Below are positions 9,472-18,426 of a stretch of 64,000 nucleotides of DNA, in pieces. The position numbers were made by a program, and so were the translations under genes. Source of the stretch: Bdellovibrio sp. (GTDB lineage: Bacteria > Bdellovibrionota > Bacteriovoracia > Bacteriovoracales > Bacteriovoracaceae); NCBI GenBank assembly GCA_016187935.1, contig JACPIU010000008.1, forward strand, positions 120,916 to 184,915, given 5' to 3'. The notes under the pieces were generated by a model. That model was not told where the DNA came from. It made no database searches and saw only the letters and a list, made by a program, of their open reading frames with translations. Position 1 is the stretch's first letter, and every line of letters starts with the position of its first letter.

Positions 9472-10185
9472 TTAGGGTATAGATAAAAAATATTCGTAAT
9501 CATCATGTCCAGTGGTCTTGCTATAATCAATGCCTGAATTGATAGATAATGTCCGATTTTTGCCCGATAAATCTTTTACAACAGATCCGATATTAATTAG
9601 CTGACCTTTGCTGAGGTTGAGGGCCGTACTAATTCCTGAATCAGGCGACTTCAAAGTCACGGTTAAAATATAATTATCATTGTGACCACCTTGGCAGGTT
9701 ACAAAAACTTCTTCCTGGTCCAGCTTGAGCGATCCAGGGTAACCCTTGCGCAGAAGCAATTGGGAGCGGAGATCACCCGAAAGGTCTTCCTCTGATCGCT
9801 TTATTTTCCCTTTTTTGCCAAGAGAAAATTCATCAGTTTTGCGAATCTTGCTGCGTTTTTTGAGCAACTCTAAGCGACAATTCCCTTCAGTTGTACCAAC
9901 CAATTCCGTGTTAGGCGCCATTTGGTTCCCCTTATATGTCCGATTGAGTCGATATCTCTTTTGCAGATAAGACTCATATAAGGTACTCCTGGCATCACTC
10001 AGTAAGGCCTCCAGGCAGGGTCCCATCATATCAAGTTGGTCACTTGGTAGAGAGATGGGTTGAAGATAGCGACGCAGTTCCGATAATGACACGGCATCGG
10101 TAAAACAATAACCATAAATGCTTTTATCTTGTGCCGAACAAATTATGCTTAGACTAAAAACAATGGCAGTAATCAGTTTGTTCAT
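9472..10185 (-). CDS. Exported protein of unknown function
   Basis: 237 residues beginning with a clean signal peptide (MNKLITAIVFSLSIICSAQ, cleavage after SAQ). The mature part has an N-terminal helical region rich in Tyr and Arg and a C-terminal region of short beta-type segments (ILTVTLKSPDSG, RTLSINSGIDYS). No known motif was found. Its ATG overlaps the stop of the DtxR-type regulator (ATGA), so the two are co-translated and it may belong to the metal regulon. It converges with the upstream plus-strand gene, with one base between the stops. Confidence 0.7.
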   Translation of the reverse strand: MNKLITAIVFSLSIICSAQDKSIYGYCFTDAVSLSELRRYLQPISLPSDQLDMMGPCLEALLSDARSTLYESYLQKRYRLNRTYKGNQMAPNTELVGTTEGNCRLELLKKRSKIRKTDEFSLGKKGKIKRSEEDLSGDLRSQLLLRKGYPGSLKLDQEEVFVTCQGGHNDNYILTVTLKSPDSGISTALNLSKGQLINIGSVVKDLSGKNRTLSINSGIDYSKTTGHDDYEYFLSIP

Positions 10186-10721
10186 TTGTGAATATGAGCA
10201 TCGCCTTTTTGCTGATCAATAAATTGTTGGGGACCATCAAAATGACATAAATCCAATGAGGTGGCAAAATTTTGCAACCTTTTATTCTTGGCCTTGTTCT
10301 CACAGGTACAGGCAAGATCTTTCATAAAATGGAAAAGCTTTTCCAAACTTTCGGGACTCATCAAATGTTCCATCATACATGCATCTTTATTGGCAATATC
10401 TCTGGAAACCCCGATAAAATCTTTCAAGAAATAGTATAGAAGCGTGCGGGTGGATAAAATACGATGAACTTCCTGATGTCCTTCCTCGGTTAATAAAAGA
10501 AATTTTGAATCATCCTCTTCAATCACTAATCCGCGTTTTTTAAGATTAACAATGGCGGTTGAAACACTTCCCTTGGTTAAGTCGAGTTCCTTGGCAATAT
10601 CCGTTACTCGTGCATATCCCTTACCCTCTTTCAATTTGTGAATAGTAAGCAAATAGTGGGTCATGGAATGCGTAATATCGCTTTCAACAATTTTATGCAG
10701 GTTCTCAATATCTTTCGCCAT
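10182..10721 (-). CDS. DtxR/MntR-family metal-dependent repressor
   Basis: An N-terminal winged helix-turn-helix (HYLLTIHKL, VTDIAKELDLTKGSVSTAI) is followed by the DtxR dimerisation/metal domain (DACMMEHLMS). The primary metal-site residues Cys, Glu and His of CxxEH are kept. Aligned to diphtheria DtxR, the ancillary-site residues His79, Glu83 and His98 are replaced by Arg, Tyr and Asn. There is no SH3-like third domain, but the C terminus is Cys/His-rich (ACTCEN, CHFDG, HIHK). The ligand is likely Fe or Mn. It probably represses itself through the palindrome over its promoter. Confidence 0.85.
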   Translation of the reverse strand: MAKDIENLHKIVESDITHSMTHYLLTIHKLKEGKGYARVTDIAKELDLTKGSVSTAIVNLKKRGLVIEEDDSKFLLLTEEGHQEVHRILSTRTLLYYFLKDFIGVSRDIANKDACMMEHLMSPESLEKLFHFMKDLACTCENKAKNKRLQNFATSLDLCHFDGPQQFIDQQKGDAHIHK

Positions 10722-10724
10722 AAG

Positions 10725-10756
10725 TCAGGTTTAACTGATTGAACTTCCACAGTCAA
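10725..10756 (-). promoter_or_regulatory. Promoter with overlapping palindrome for the DtxR-type gene
   Basis: Read on the minus strand: TTGACT (10756-10751), a 17-bp spacer, then TAAACC (10733-10728), six bases and the ATG. The -10 sits inside TCAG-N6-CTGA (10725-10738), whose half TCAGGTT resembles the DtxR half-site TTAGGTT. The spacing puts transcription start at or next to the ATG, and no Shine-Dalgarno is present, so the mRNA is probably leaderless. An operator placed there would give autoregulation. Confidence 0.5.
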
Positions 10757-10902
10757 TGGATGGGTGATTGCCATAAATCTGTTGCACACCTTTAGGCCAA
10801 CATTCCCATCTCAAATCCGACATAAATAGTTGTTTTAGCAGGGTTTCTGCATGGATTTAATTGCCTTATCTCTCGGACCATCAGAAAAAAATAGTTCAAT
10901 GT

Positions 10903-10908
10903 TAAAAT
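10903..10908 (+). promoter_or_regulatory. Extended -10 promoter candidate
   Basis: TGtTAAAAT gives an extended -10 with five of six consensus bases, placing a transcript start near 10915 and a leader of about 25 nt before ATG 10942. No good -35 is visible, as expected for the extended class. The rest of 10757-10902 shows no gene or strong hairpin. Confidence 0.4.
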
Positions 10909-10941
10909 AATCGAAGACATTCTTTTGCATTGGATGGACCC

Positions 10942-12621
10942 ATGACTAGATTTATGGCCATGATAGTTTCAGTGGCACTGTCCTTTTCCCATAATATTTC
11001 GGCCCAGACGTATCAGGGAAGTAGCGCTCCTACAGGTAGTGTCTACGAAACTTCTGGTGGCAACTTAACTGACCAGGAAAGGGTCATGTCAGAAACCTAT
11101 ATTCACGAAGGACTCACCCAAGAGGCCATTCAAGCTGGCTGTAGTGGAACTGGCGCCGGAACAAATGACCAGGATGGAAGCGAAATCACTGGCAGTAAAG
11201 TAAACATGAAAGATGCCTGTGCCGGAAGAGAAACCCACGCCTGGGCGAATTGGGTACCCATGGTCATCAAGGCTTATGCGGTAGTTGTTGGTGCCGGGCT
11301 GATGGGAACATATGAAGTGAATAAACCAGCTAGTGCCGAAGTAGGCAAGTCATCAGAGGCAGGCGCCAATACATCTTCAACAGGAGCACCGGCCGCAAAA
11401 GAAACACCAAAGCAGGAAAAAGAAAAAAAGGAAGATTATTGCAAATATGTTGTGATGGGAACCGAAGCTCTGGCCATGTTCCAACAGACATCGGCACAAC
11501 AAAATCTGGCCAATGTCCCAGGCAATAATGCAAATGCACAAACAGAGGGGCTCTATAAAGCGAAACGCAGTCATGAGGAACGGGCCAAGACGGCTGAAAT
11601 TCAAGCATACGGTTGGGGAATCGGTGCAGGATGCTACGTCGTTGAAATTGCCTCTGGGGGATATGCTGATTGGACCTTGTATCTGAAAATGGGTCTGGCC
11701 GGTATTGCCACTCTCTATTTTGCCGCAGAGGTGAATCACCAGAAGACCGCAGCTGAGAAAATTCAGGCCGTGATCGACAGCATGCCCAAAGCCGGTGACT
11801 GTAACCCTGTAACCCACACACATTGTTTTTGCTCGCAGGAATCATCCAAGCTCGATATCACAAATTATGTGAAATATTGTCAACCGCAAATCAAAGCTGA
11901 ACAGATGGCCAACGGAATACGCATGGCATGCATCAACAAGCAGGCCAAAGCTGATCCTGAATGCTCTTGCACCCGGGATAATAGCTGCTTCGATGTTGAA
12001 TTCATGAATTTGATTGGAGGACTTAAATTTGGGAAATCGGCAGAAGACGTTCTGGGCAAACCAACATCTGACTTATCACGAGGGAAACTTTCGAACGCCA
12101 ATCTTGGCAGTGGGTCCATCTCTCAAAATGCCGTCAATCGTCTCAAATCTGGCATGAGATCAATATCGCTCGACAAAGCACCAAAGATGACTGGACTTAA
12201 TGCCAATCAGACAGGTTTCGTAGATGAACTATCTAATTTAGGCATTCCTCGCTCGATCGCCGCTCTCGCTGTAGGAGTAAAAGCACCGGCCAATGCCTCT
12301 CAATTCGCTAACCGAGTTAAGGCCTATGAAGTAGATACCAGCGCACTCATGGGACGAAATACCAATTATGATGACAATAAGATTCTCACCTTTACCGGCG
12401 GTGGAGGGAATTTCAAAAAAACCACCGGCAAAAAAGATGATTTCGATTTTAACAAATTACTTAAAAAGAAAGAAGCCACCGCCAGCAATGACAATATTTT
12501 GAAATTTGCTGACCGCGCGAGTGCTAGTGCGCAAATTAGTAAAAACCCCGATACGGTTATTTTTGATATTATTTCTAACCGCTACCGTATTTCAGGATGG
12601 AAACGGGTTAATTTTGAATAG
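10942..12621 (+). CDS. Large exported/membrane protein of unknown function
   Basis: About 559 residues. The N terminus is a signal peptide ending at ISAQ. Two hydrophobic segments follow (VIKAYAVVVGAGLMG near residue 110 and LYLKMGLAGIATLYFA near 255), separated by a Lys/Glu-rich low-complexity stretch. A cysteine-rich patch (THCFCSQE, CSCTRDNSC) near residues 300-350 suggests disulfides in the envelope. The C-terminal third is Asn/Ser-rich and polar. I recognise no family. ATG 10942 is preferred over TTG 10930, and a second ATG at 10954 is possible. Confidence 0.7.
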   Translation: MTRFMAMIVSVALSFSHNISAQTYQGSSAPTGSVYETSGGNLTDQERVMSETYIHEGLTQEAIQAGCSGTGAGTNDQDGSEITGSKVNMKDACAGRETHAWANWVPMVIKAYAVVVGAGLMGTYEVNKPASAEVGKSSEAGANTSSTGAPAAKETPKQEKEKKEDYCKYVVMGTEALAMFQQTSAQQNLANVPGNNANAQTEGLYKAKRSHEERAKTAEIQAYGWGIGAGCYVVEIASGGYADWTLYLKMGLAGIATLYFAAEVNHQKTAAEKIQAVIDSMPKAGDCNPVTHTHCFCSQESSKLDITNYVKYCQPQIKAEQMANGIRMACINKQAKADPECSCTRDNSCFDVEFMNLIGGLKFGKSAEDVLGKPTSDLSRGKLSNANLGSGSISQNAVNRLKSGMRSISLDKAPKMTGLNANQTGFVDELSNLGIPRSIAALAVGVKAPANASQFANRVKAYEVDTSALMGRNTNYDDNKILTFTGGGGNFKKTTGKKDDFDFNKLLKKKEATASNDNILKFADRASASAQISKNPDTVIFDIISNRYRISGWKRVNFE

Positions 12622-12647
12622 TTCAATGAAAAAACCATGAGGGTTTA

Positions 12648-13046
12648 ATGACAACACACGATCGTTTTCGCCTTCCCATTCTTTTGTATGATGATGAATG
12701 TCCTCTATGCTTGCGGTTTAAACAGGCCATGGAACGTCTACCAGGTCACGAATCCATTAATAAGATATCGATTCACGACCAAGAAATTTACCAAGTTCTC
12801 AATCAAGTTACCTATGAACAATGTCAACAATCAGTCCACTTCATTGAAGTCAACGGGGAGATTTTTCGAGGGGTCGAAGCCGTTCAAAAACTCATGCATC
12901 ATCTCCCTGCAGTGAAAGAATTTGGCTGGCTGGCCGAAAGCGAGATGGGAAAAAGAGCTGTCAATTATTTTTATGATATGGCGGAACATTATCGCAAAAA
13001 ATTGCAAAATCGTTGTCCATCGTGTAAAAAAGATCATTCACTTTAA
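12648..13046 (+). CDS. DCC-family (DUF393) thiol-disulfide oxidoreductase-like protein
   Basis: 132 residues. The DxxCxLC-type signature is present near residue 17 (YDDECPLCLRF), followed by a thioredoxin-like segment and a conserved hydrophobic end (FGWLAESEMGKRAVN). A second cysteine pair closes the protein (RCPSCKKDH). Members of this family are thought to catalyse thiol exchange, but the substrate is unknown. It starts 26 nt after the preceding gene and is followed closely by a glycosyltransferase, so these three plus-strand genes may be co-transcribed. Confidence 0.82.
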   Translation: MTTHDRFRLPILLYDDECPLCLRFKQAMERLPGHESINKISIHDQEIYQVLNQVTYEQCQQSVHFIEVNGEIFRGVEAVQKLMHHLPAVKEFGWLAESEMGKRAVNYFYDMAEHYRKKLQNRCPSCKKDHSL

Positions 13047-13064
13047 GTCGCAAATAGGATTGCT

Positions 13065-13790
13065 GTGCTGCCATTTGATAAAAGCCTTATCATTATCCCG
13101 ACCTATAACGAAATTGATAATATTGATAAAATGATTCGCACGGTATTTGGACTCTATCCTGAAATATCTATCCTGATCATTGATGATGGTTCTCCCGATG
13201 GAACAGCACAAGTGGTTGAAGGTCACCAAAAAGAGTTTAAAAATCTCCATCTCCTCAAGCGCTCGGGAAAACTAGGTCTTGGAACGGCCTACACGACCGG
13301 TTTTAAATGGGCCCTTGAACGAAAATATGATTATGTTTTTGAAATGGATTGTGATTTTTCCCACGACCCGGCTCAAGTGAAAAATTTACTTGAAGCCGCC
13401 CAAACCAATGACCTGGTCATTGGTAGCCGTTATATTGACGGTATTAGAATCATCAACTGGCCTTTTCGCAGACTGCTTCTCAGTTATCTTGCCTCTATTT
13501 ATACCCGATTTGTCACCGGTATCCCTATTCAAGACACCACCGGTGGTTTTAAATGCTTCACCCGCAAAGCGCTCAGCGCACTGAATCTCGATCAGATTGT
13601 AAGTAGTGGGTATATTTTCCAACTTGAACTCAATTATAAAATTTGGTTGAAAGGTTTGCGTATCAAGGAAGTGCCCATCATTTTTTACGAACGACGTGAC
13701 GGTCAATCCAAAATGGCCGGAGGAATTATCTTCGAAGCACTTTGGGCGGTTCTCCGCTTGCGCATAATGAAAATCTTCGGTTCAATCTAG
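13065..13790 (+). CDS. Polyprenol-phosphate mannose synthase-like GT2
   Basis: 241 residues with the DPM1-type layout: LIIIPTYNE, LIIDDGSPDGTAQVV, metal-binding MDCDFSHDP, GSRYIDG and TTGGFKCF. It probably transfers a hexose from a nucleotide sugar to a polyprenyl phosphate at the inner membrane. That would provide donor sugars for GT-C enzymes such as the GT22 protein at 21-22.5 kb or the Agl23-like protein. It lacks the C-terminal GtrA-like membrane domain of longer homologues. The start is GTG with AGGA six bases upstream. Confidence 0.88.
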   Translation: MLPFDKSLIIIPTYNEIDNIDKMIRTVFGLYPEISILIIDDGSPDGTAQVVEGHQKEFKNLHLLKRSGKLGLGTAYTTGFKWALERKYDYVFEMDCDFSHDPAQVKNLLEAAQTNDLVIGSRYIDGIRIINWPFRRLLLSYLASIYTRFVTGIPIQDTTGGFKCFTRKALSALNLDQIVSSGYIFQLELNYKIWLKGLRIKEVPIIFYERRDGQSKMAGGIIFEALWAVLRLRIMKIFGSI

Positions 13791-13813
13791 CATTCTGTAA
13801 TATTAATTCACAG

Positions 13814-14929
13814 TCATTTTTCAAAAATCGATTTATTCACGGGAAAAAAGTACAGGCAGAAAAATATCCAGACACCCGCAAACTCCATAAGTTCCCCCTT
13901 CTTGTGAGAACCTGAAGCATACGCCAAGAGAACGACAATGATATAGGCAAGAAGGTGCCATTTTTTGGGAATGGGAATTCCAAAATTATCCACGAATTTA
14001 CGAATGGTTTCCTTTCGGCGATAAACAATAGGCAAGACGAGAAAATAAAAGATAACACCAATAGTTAAACCTGTTCCAAAAATCAGCTTGTTTATTTTCA
14101 CACCGCCTATCACTAAATTATGAAAGCTCGTTTCACCTTGCGTGTTATTATTGGCAAAATAGGCAGGAGATTCATTCCCAAAAATTCTCTGTCCCCATGA
14201 AATTTCTTCACCGGCACCGAATAAAAAAAGCAGGGCCAAGATTATGAGTCCCAGGCGAAAAGTCCAGGTTCGCACACGCCACAAATCTTTTATGCGTTTG
14301 AGACAAAGTACAAGCAACAGCCCCAAGGCCCACACTCCGCCATATTCCAACCATCCGTCTTCGAGAGTATATACAGTTTCAAAATAAGTACGGTTGTATT
14401 GCGCCAGAATTGTTCCAAAGAGCACGGCGGCAATAACAGCACCTAGAATCCAATATTCGGGAGTCGCTAGTTTCTCAGGATTAACTTTCCCTACCGCTCC
14501 CAAATTATTGAATGTAGCGATGCGCTCGCTGTGACGTCCTCCTTCGAAAGCAGTCGTCAACCACACATCAACCATCTGCTTGATACTCTCAACGGAAGAT
14601 ATGCGAGCACCGACGCAAAGAATGTTGGCATCATTATGCTCACGGGATAATTTCGCCTCTTCAGACGTGCGACACAAAGCCGCCCGAACATTTCTATAGC
14701 GATTGGCAACCATAGAAACGCCAATACCAGAACCACATAACAAAAGGCCCAGGCCTTCCCTATTTTGGACTCGCAAAGCGACTTTTGTGGCCAAGTCGGA
14801 ATAGCTCGCGCGCTCAGGAGAAAAGCAACCTTCATCAAAACATTCAAATCCCAGCTTCGCCGCAAGATAAGCTTTAAGTTCTTCTTTCGCCGCAAAAGCA
14901 GCATGGTCTGATGCGATGAAGATCTTCAT
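13814..14929 (-). CDS. RpiB-type sugar-phosphate isomerase fused to a membrane domain
   Basis: Residues 1-150 form a complete RpiB/LacAB domain: SDHAAF, LLCGSGIGVSM with the catalytic Cys, RNVRAALC and REHNDANILCVGAR. From about residue 165 the same frame continues into about six transmembrane helices. One loop (GAGEEISWGQRIFG, then QGETSFHNL) is conserved in a family of uncharacterised membrane proteins. The frame shows no stop or frameshift. The RpiB part should interconvert ribose- and ribulose-5-phosphate or a related sugar phosphate. ATG lies 3 nt after the ahcY stop, so translation is coupled. Confidence 0.85.
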   Translation of the reverse strand: MKIFIASDHAAFAAKEELKAYLAAKLGFECFDEGCFSPERASYSDLATKVALRVQNREGLGLLLCGSGIGVSMVANRYRNVRAALCRTSEEAKLSREHNDANILCVGARISSVESIKQMVDVWLTTAFEGGRHSERIATFNNLGAVGKVNPEKLATPEYWILGAVIAAVLFGTILAQYNRTYFETVYTLEDGWLEYGGVWALGLLLVLCLKRIKDLWRVRTWTFRLGLIILALLFLFGAGEEISWGQRIFGNESPAYFANNNTQGETSFHNLVIGGVKINKLIFGTGLTIGVIFYFLVLPIVYRRKETIRKFVDNFGIPIPKKWHLLAYIIVVLLAYASGSHKKGELMEFAGVWIFFCLYFFPVNKSIFEK

Positions 14930-14932
14930 AAT

Positions 14933-16225
14933 TTAGTAACGATAATGTTCGGGTTTGAAAGGTCCTTCGACTTTGACACCGAGATATTCTGCCTGGGTTG
15001 GAGTTAGGGCCTCAAGCTGTATACCCAATTTCTCAATATGCAATCTGGCCACCATTTCATCCAAATGCTTGGGCAACATATAGACTTTGAGTTCATATTT
15101 CGAGGCATTTTGCCATAATTCCATTTGCGCCAACACCTGATTGGTAAAAGAATTCGACATAACAAACGAGGGATGTCCCGTAGCACAGCCTAAATTCACC
15201 AGACGTCCTTGAGCGAGTAAGACAATTCTTTTGCCTGACTGTGAAGTATACATGTCGACTTGTGGTTTAATGTTGGTCTCGCGATATTTTTTATGCAAAT
15301 GGGCCACATCAATTTCAGCATTAAAATGTCCGATGTTGCAAACAATTGCTCCATCTTTCATGCTATCGAGATGCTTGTGATTAATGACGTCAATACATCC
15401 TGTGGCCGTGACAAAGATATCACCAATTTTTGCCGCCTCATCCATGGTCATAACATCAAAACCTTCCATTGCCGCCTGCAAAGCACAGATGGGATCGATT
15501 TCGGTGATGATCACGCGTCCGCCAAGACCGATAAAGGATTGGGCACAACCCTTGCCCACATCACCGTACCCGGCAACTACGCAGACTTTTCCGGCAATCA
15601 TGATGTCGGTGGCACGCTTGATACCATCGATCAGTGACTCGCGACAGCCGTAAAGATTATCGAACTTAGACTTTGTGACAGAATCATTGACGTTGATGGC
15701 AGGAACCTTGAGAGTCCCATGTTTCACGCGTTCATAGAGGCGATGCACGCCTGTAGTAGTTTCTTCTGACAGACCACGAATTTCTTTCAAGAGCGCAGGT
15801 TGCTTATCATGGACAACATTGGTGAGGTCTCCACCATCATCCAAAATCATATTAAGACCAGAACCATTGGGCCAACGCAGAGTTTGTTCAATACACCATT
15901 CATATTCCTCTTCCGTCATGCCTTTCCAGGCGAATACGGGAATTCCTTTTGCCGCAACTGCTGCAGCCGCATGATCTTGTGTCGAATAAATATTGCATGA
16001 AGACCAGCGCACTTCAGCACCTAGTTCCGTCAAGGTTTCAATCAACACGGCGGTTTGAATTGTCATATGGAGGCAACCGGCAATGCGAGCACCCTTAAGT
16101 GGTTTTTGAGGTCCAAATTTTTTCCTCAAGGCCATTAAACCGGGCATTTCACTTTCGGCCAGCTGGATTTCTTTACGGCCCCAATCGGCCAAGGTGATGT
16201 CTTTAACTTTAAAGTCTTGCTTCAT
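14933..16225 (-). CDS. ahcY: Adenosylhomocysteinase
   Basis: Hydrolyses S-adenosylhomocysteine to adenosine and homocysteine, clearing the product of methylation. The substrate region ([11 protein letters not shown], then [11 protein letters not shown]), the NAD-binding [11 protein letters not shown] and the C-terminal KPEHYRY are all present, and length (430) is normal. The RBS GGAGGAG is 5 nt before ATG. It is the first gene of a two-gene unit with the RpiB-membrane fusion. Adenosine release and pentose-phosphate isomerisation are both nucleoside/ribose chemistry, but a functional link is inference. Confidence 0.97.
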   Translation of the reverse strand: MKQDFKVKDITLADWGRKEIQLAESEMPGLMALRKKFGPQKPLKGARIAGCLHMTIQTAVLIETLTELGAEVRWSSCNIYSTQDHAAAAVAAKGIPVFAWKGMTEEEYEWCIEQTLRWPNGSGLNMILDDGGDLTNVVHDKQPALLKEIRGLSEETTTGVHRLYERVKHGTLKVPAINVNDSVTKSKFDNLYGCRESLIDGIKRATDIMIAGKVCVVAGYGDVGKGCAQSFIGLGGRVIITEIDPICALQAAMEGFDVMTMDEAAKIGDIFVTATGCIDVINHKHLDSMKDGAIVCNIGHFNAEIDVAHLHKKYRETNIKPQVDMYTSQSGKRIVLLAQGRLVNLGCATGHPSFVMSNSFTNQVLAQMELWQNASKYELKVYMLPKHLDEMVARLHIEKLGIQLEALTPTQAEYLGVKVEGPFKPEHYRY

Positions 16226-16260
16226 GGTGCTCCTCCAACAATCTTCTACAATTTTCGGCC

Positions 16261-16289
16261 ACTATAACATGTGACTTCGGTGGCCACAA
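16261..16289 (-). promoter_or_regulatory. Sigma70-type promoter of ahcY
   Basis: On the minus strand TTGTGG (16289-16284), a 17-bp spacer and TATAGT (16266-16261) give a start about 30 nt before the ahcY ATG. The leader is too short for an SAH riboswitch. The divergent plus-strand gene begins 47 nt away on the other side. Confidence 0.5.
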
Positions 16290-16335
16290 GATTACTTCCT
16301 TGCCATCGTGAAGTTTTAGTAATACACAACGCAGC

Positions 16336-17562
16336 ATGAAGCAATTTTTTTTATCATGTCCCAAAGGTCTCGAATCTCTTCTTGAAGAAGAATGCCGCCA
16401 ATTCTTAGGTCAGTCTTTGACCGGTCTGAGGCCCAGCGAGGGCGGCATCAAAGTCGATGCGGAACTAAACAACTTTCTACCCTATTTACTCACCACGCGT
16501 CTGGCCAGTCGTGGTTATATGCAACTGGGGCAATGGCCGATGCATAAGTTGCAAGACCTGCATGAGCTGGCCCGCAATTTCGAGTTTGAGGCCTGGATGG
16601 ATTGGCGCCAAACTTTTAAAATCATCACTCTTTTTGATCTCAAGGCCAAGTATGTGCTGAAAAATTCACTCCTGGCATCGCAAATTTTTAAAGATGGTTT
16701 GGTGGATCGTTTGAGGGAGGTGACGGGGAATCGTCCAACCGTCGATGTGAAGCATCCCCAAGTCAGTTATCTTCTACGCATTGAAGAAGCGCGCAACACC
16801 AGTAAAATCGCTCCTTTCATGCTGACATTCTATCTGGATATGACAGGGATTCCCCTTTCTAATCGGGGTTACCGCGCCCCCGGCCACGAAGCTCCTCTGC
16901 GCGAAAACATTGCCGCGGCCATGGTGATGTGGGCGAATTTTGGCGAGAAAGCGGAAATCCTTCTTGATCCTTTCGTTGGTACAGGAACGATCTTAATTGA
17001 AAGCGCCATGCTCTTGGCGAAAGTGCCGGCCTCTTTTTTAAAACTGCGCGATTGGATCAAAGGGCGACGTCCTTATGACATGATTGAACATTTATGGTTT
17101 CAAAATAATATTAAACTCAGTTCACAGTTACTCGACTGGGCCAACACTCAAGTGGCAGTGGGAGAAAAATCCCTTTCCAAAATTCCTTCGGGAATCCTAT
17201 GGGGAAGCGATCTAGACCCCAATGCTATTATTTTAAGCAAAAAGAATTTAGCACGATTAGGTCTCGACAGAACCATTCGACTGAGTGAAGGCAATGCTCT
17301 TAATGTAATGCCTCCCGGACCTCCTCCCGGGGTCATCGTCACCAACCCTCCCTATGGTGAGCGATTGGGGACACCTGAAGAATCATGCCAACTTTTCTAT
17401 AATTTCAGCGAACATTTAAAAAACAACTTTAAGGGTTATCGCGCCTACCTCTTGTCGGGTGACCCCAAAATGCATAAGGGCATTCATTTAAAAACTTCGT
17501 GCAAGAAACCAGTTCGAAACGGCGATATTGAATGTCGTCTTCTTGGCTATAATCTGTTTTAA
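16336..17562 (+). CDS. THUMP-domain class I RNA methyltransferase (RlmL/RlmK N-type)
   Basis: SAM-dependent methyltransferase of the UPF0020 family, likely methylating guanine N2 in 23S rRNA. Residues 1-160 form the THUMP-type RNA-binding region. The methyltransferase part carries DPFVGTGTILIE (SAM-binding loop) and the catalytic NPPYGERLG. At 408 residues it corresponds to the N-terminal half of gammaproteobacterial RlmL, without the second RlmK domain. Its stop shares TTAA with the stop of the convergent gene. Confidence 0.88.
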   Translation: MKQFFLSCPKGLESLLEEECRQFLGQSLTGLRPSEGGIKVDAELNNFLPYLLTTRLASRGYMQLGQWPMHKLQDLHELARNFEFEAWMDWRQTFKIITLFDLKAKYVLKNSLLASQIFKDGLVDRLREVTGNRPTVDVKHPQVSYLLRIEEARNTSKIAPFMLTFYLDMTGIPLSNRGYRAPGHEAPLRENIAAAMVMWANFGEKAEILLDPFVGTGTILIESAMLLAKVPASFLKLRDWIKGRRPYDMIEHLWFQNNIKLSSQLLDWANTQVAVGEKSLSKIPSGILWGSDLDPNAIILSKKNLARLGLDRTIRLSEGNALNVMPPGPPPGVIVTNPPYGERLGTPEESCQLFYNFSEHLKNNFKGYRAYLLSGDPKMHKGIHLKTSCKKPVRNGDIECRLLGYNLF

Positions 17563-18386
17563 GCGCTGGGGTACCATTCGGCCAATTTCATGGCCAGAGT
17601 CGGTGTCGAATATTTAAGAAGTGCAGTGGGATTGGCCACCTTTTCTTTTTGTTTATGGGAATGGCTGAAAAAATATTGAGACACATCCTGATCTTTTAAA
17701 AACATGGTGTGCCCTTTCCCGGAAAACTTTCTCAAAACAAAATCAGAATCAAGCAAACACAATTCCCGAATCAAAAAGTTCTTAGTCAAATAGACGATCA
17801 CGCAATAATCACTTAACTCCACTAAAGATTTGCGAATTTTCACTCCTTTAGGGGAAGACTGATCGGCCCAGTGAACTTTGATCTCGGCGCGTTTGTCCCC
17901 AAGAAAAAAATCAAATCCTCTTTGGGAAGTAGACTTCACTTGGGTTAATCCAAAAATGGCCTTGGCATACCACTCACCCATCTGCGTGGGTAAATTTTTA
18001 CCATTCATGATAATGTTTTCTTGGCGCAATTTTTCATAACAGCGGTGCACTGTCTCAAGTGTCTCGATCACCACATGATTATTGGGAAGTTCTAAAACAA
18101 TAATGGAATTGGTGTAAGGCCTGGATAACTTACGCCCAAACTGTTTTTCATACCATTCGCAGAATGCTGGTGGTTCAAAAAAATTGTAGGCGTTCTGAAT
18201 AAAACCAACAGATAAAAGGGCATTCAAATTGTCAAATTCGGCCGACTTCTTCTTTAAATAAGAAAGGGGCGCGTATTCACCAGGTTTTTGTCCCCGAACA
18301 AAATGAGTGTCCTTGTTATAATCGGTACTGCCATGGGTTTTACTCGTGAACTCCTCTATTTCTCGATAAAGTTCATCAAAATTCAT
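17559..18386 (-). CDS. Unknown protein with PD-(D/E)xK nuclease-like core
   Basis: 275 residues. Near residue 150-185, MGEWYAKAIFGL precedes QRGFDFFLGDKRAEIKVHW. This is the spacing of Glu (helix), Asp and Glu-x-Lys seen in PD-(D/E)xK nucleases related to restriction enzymes. No methyltransferase or helicase is adjacent, so it is not a standard restriction system, and repair or another DNA role is possible. The nuclease call is by motif inference. The start is unclear (TTG-ATG, with no good RBS). Confidence 0.6.
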   Translation of the reverse strand: MNFDELYREIEEFTSKTHGSTDYNKDTHFVRGQKPGEYAPLSYLKKKSAEFDNLNALLSVGFIQNAYNFFEPPAFCEWYEKQFGRKLSRPYTNSIIVLELPNNHVVIETLETVHRCYEKLRQENIIMNGKNLPTQMGEWYAKAIFGLTQVKSTSQRGFDFFLGDKRAEIKVHWADQSSPKGVKIRKSLVELSDYCVIVYLTKNFLIRELCLLDSDFVLRKFSGKGHTMFLKDQDVSQYFFSHSHKQKEKVANPTALLKYSTPTLAMKLAEWYPSA

Positions 18387-18426
18387 CAATGTGCCAAGTT
18401 TAAATTCAAATTAATTGAATACTAAC

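Noticed and set aside
11330-11845. Two long minus-strand ORFs inside the 10.9-12.6 kb gene
   Set aside because: Mirror frames of the plus-strand gene, with Arg/Cys-rich non-protein-like composition.
16226-16335. SAH riboswitch ahead of ahcY
   Set aside because: The promoter found leaves a leader of only about 30 nt and no fitting fold was seen.
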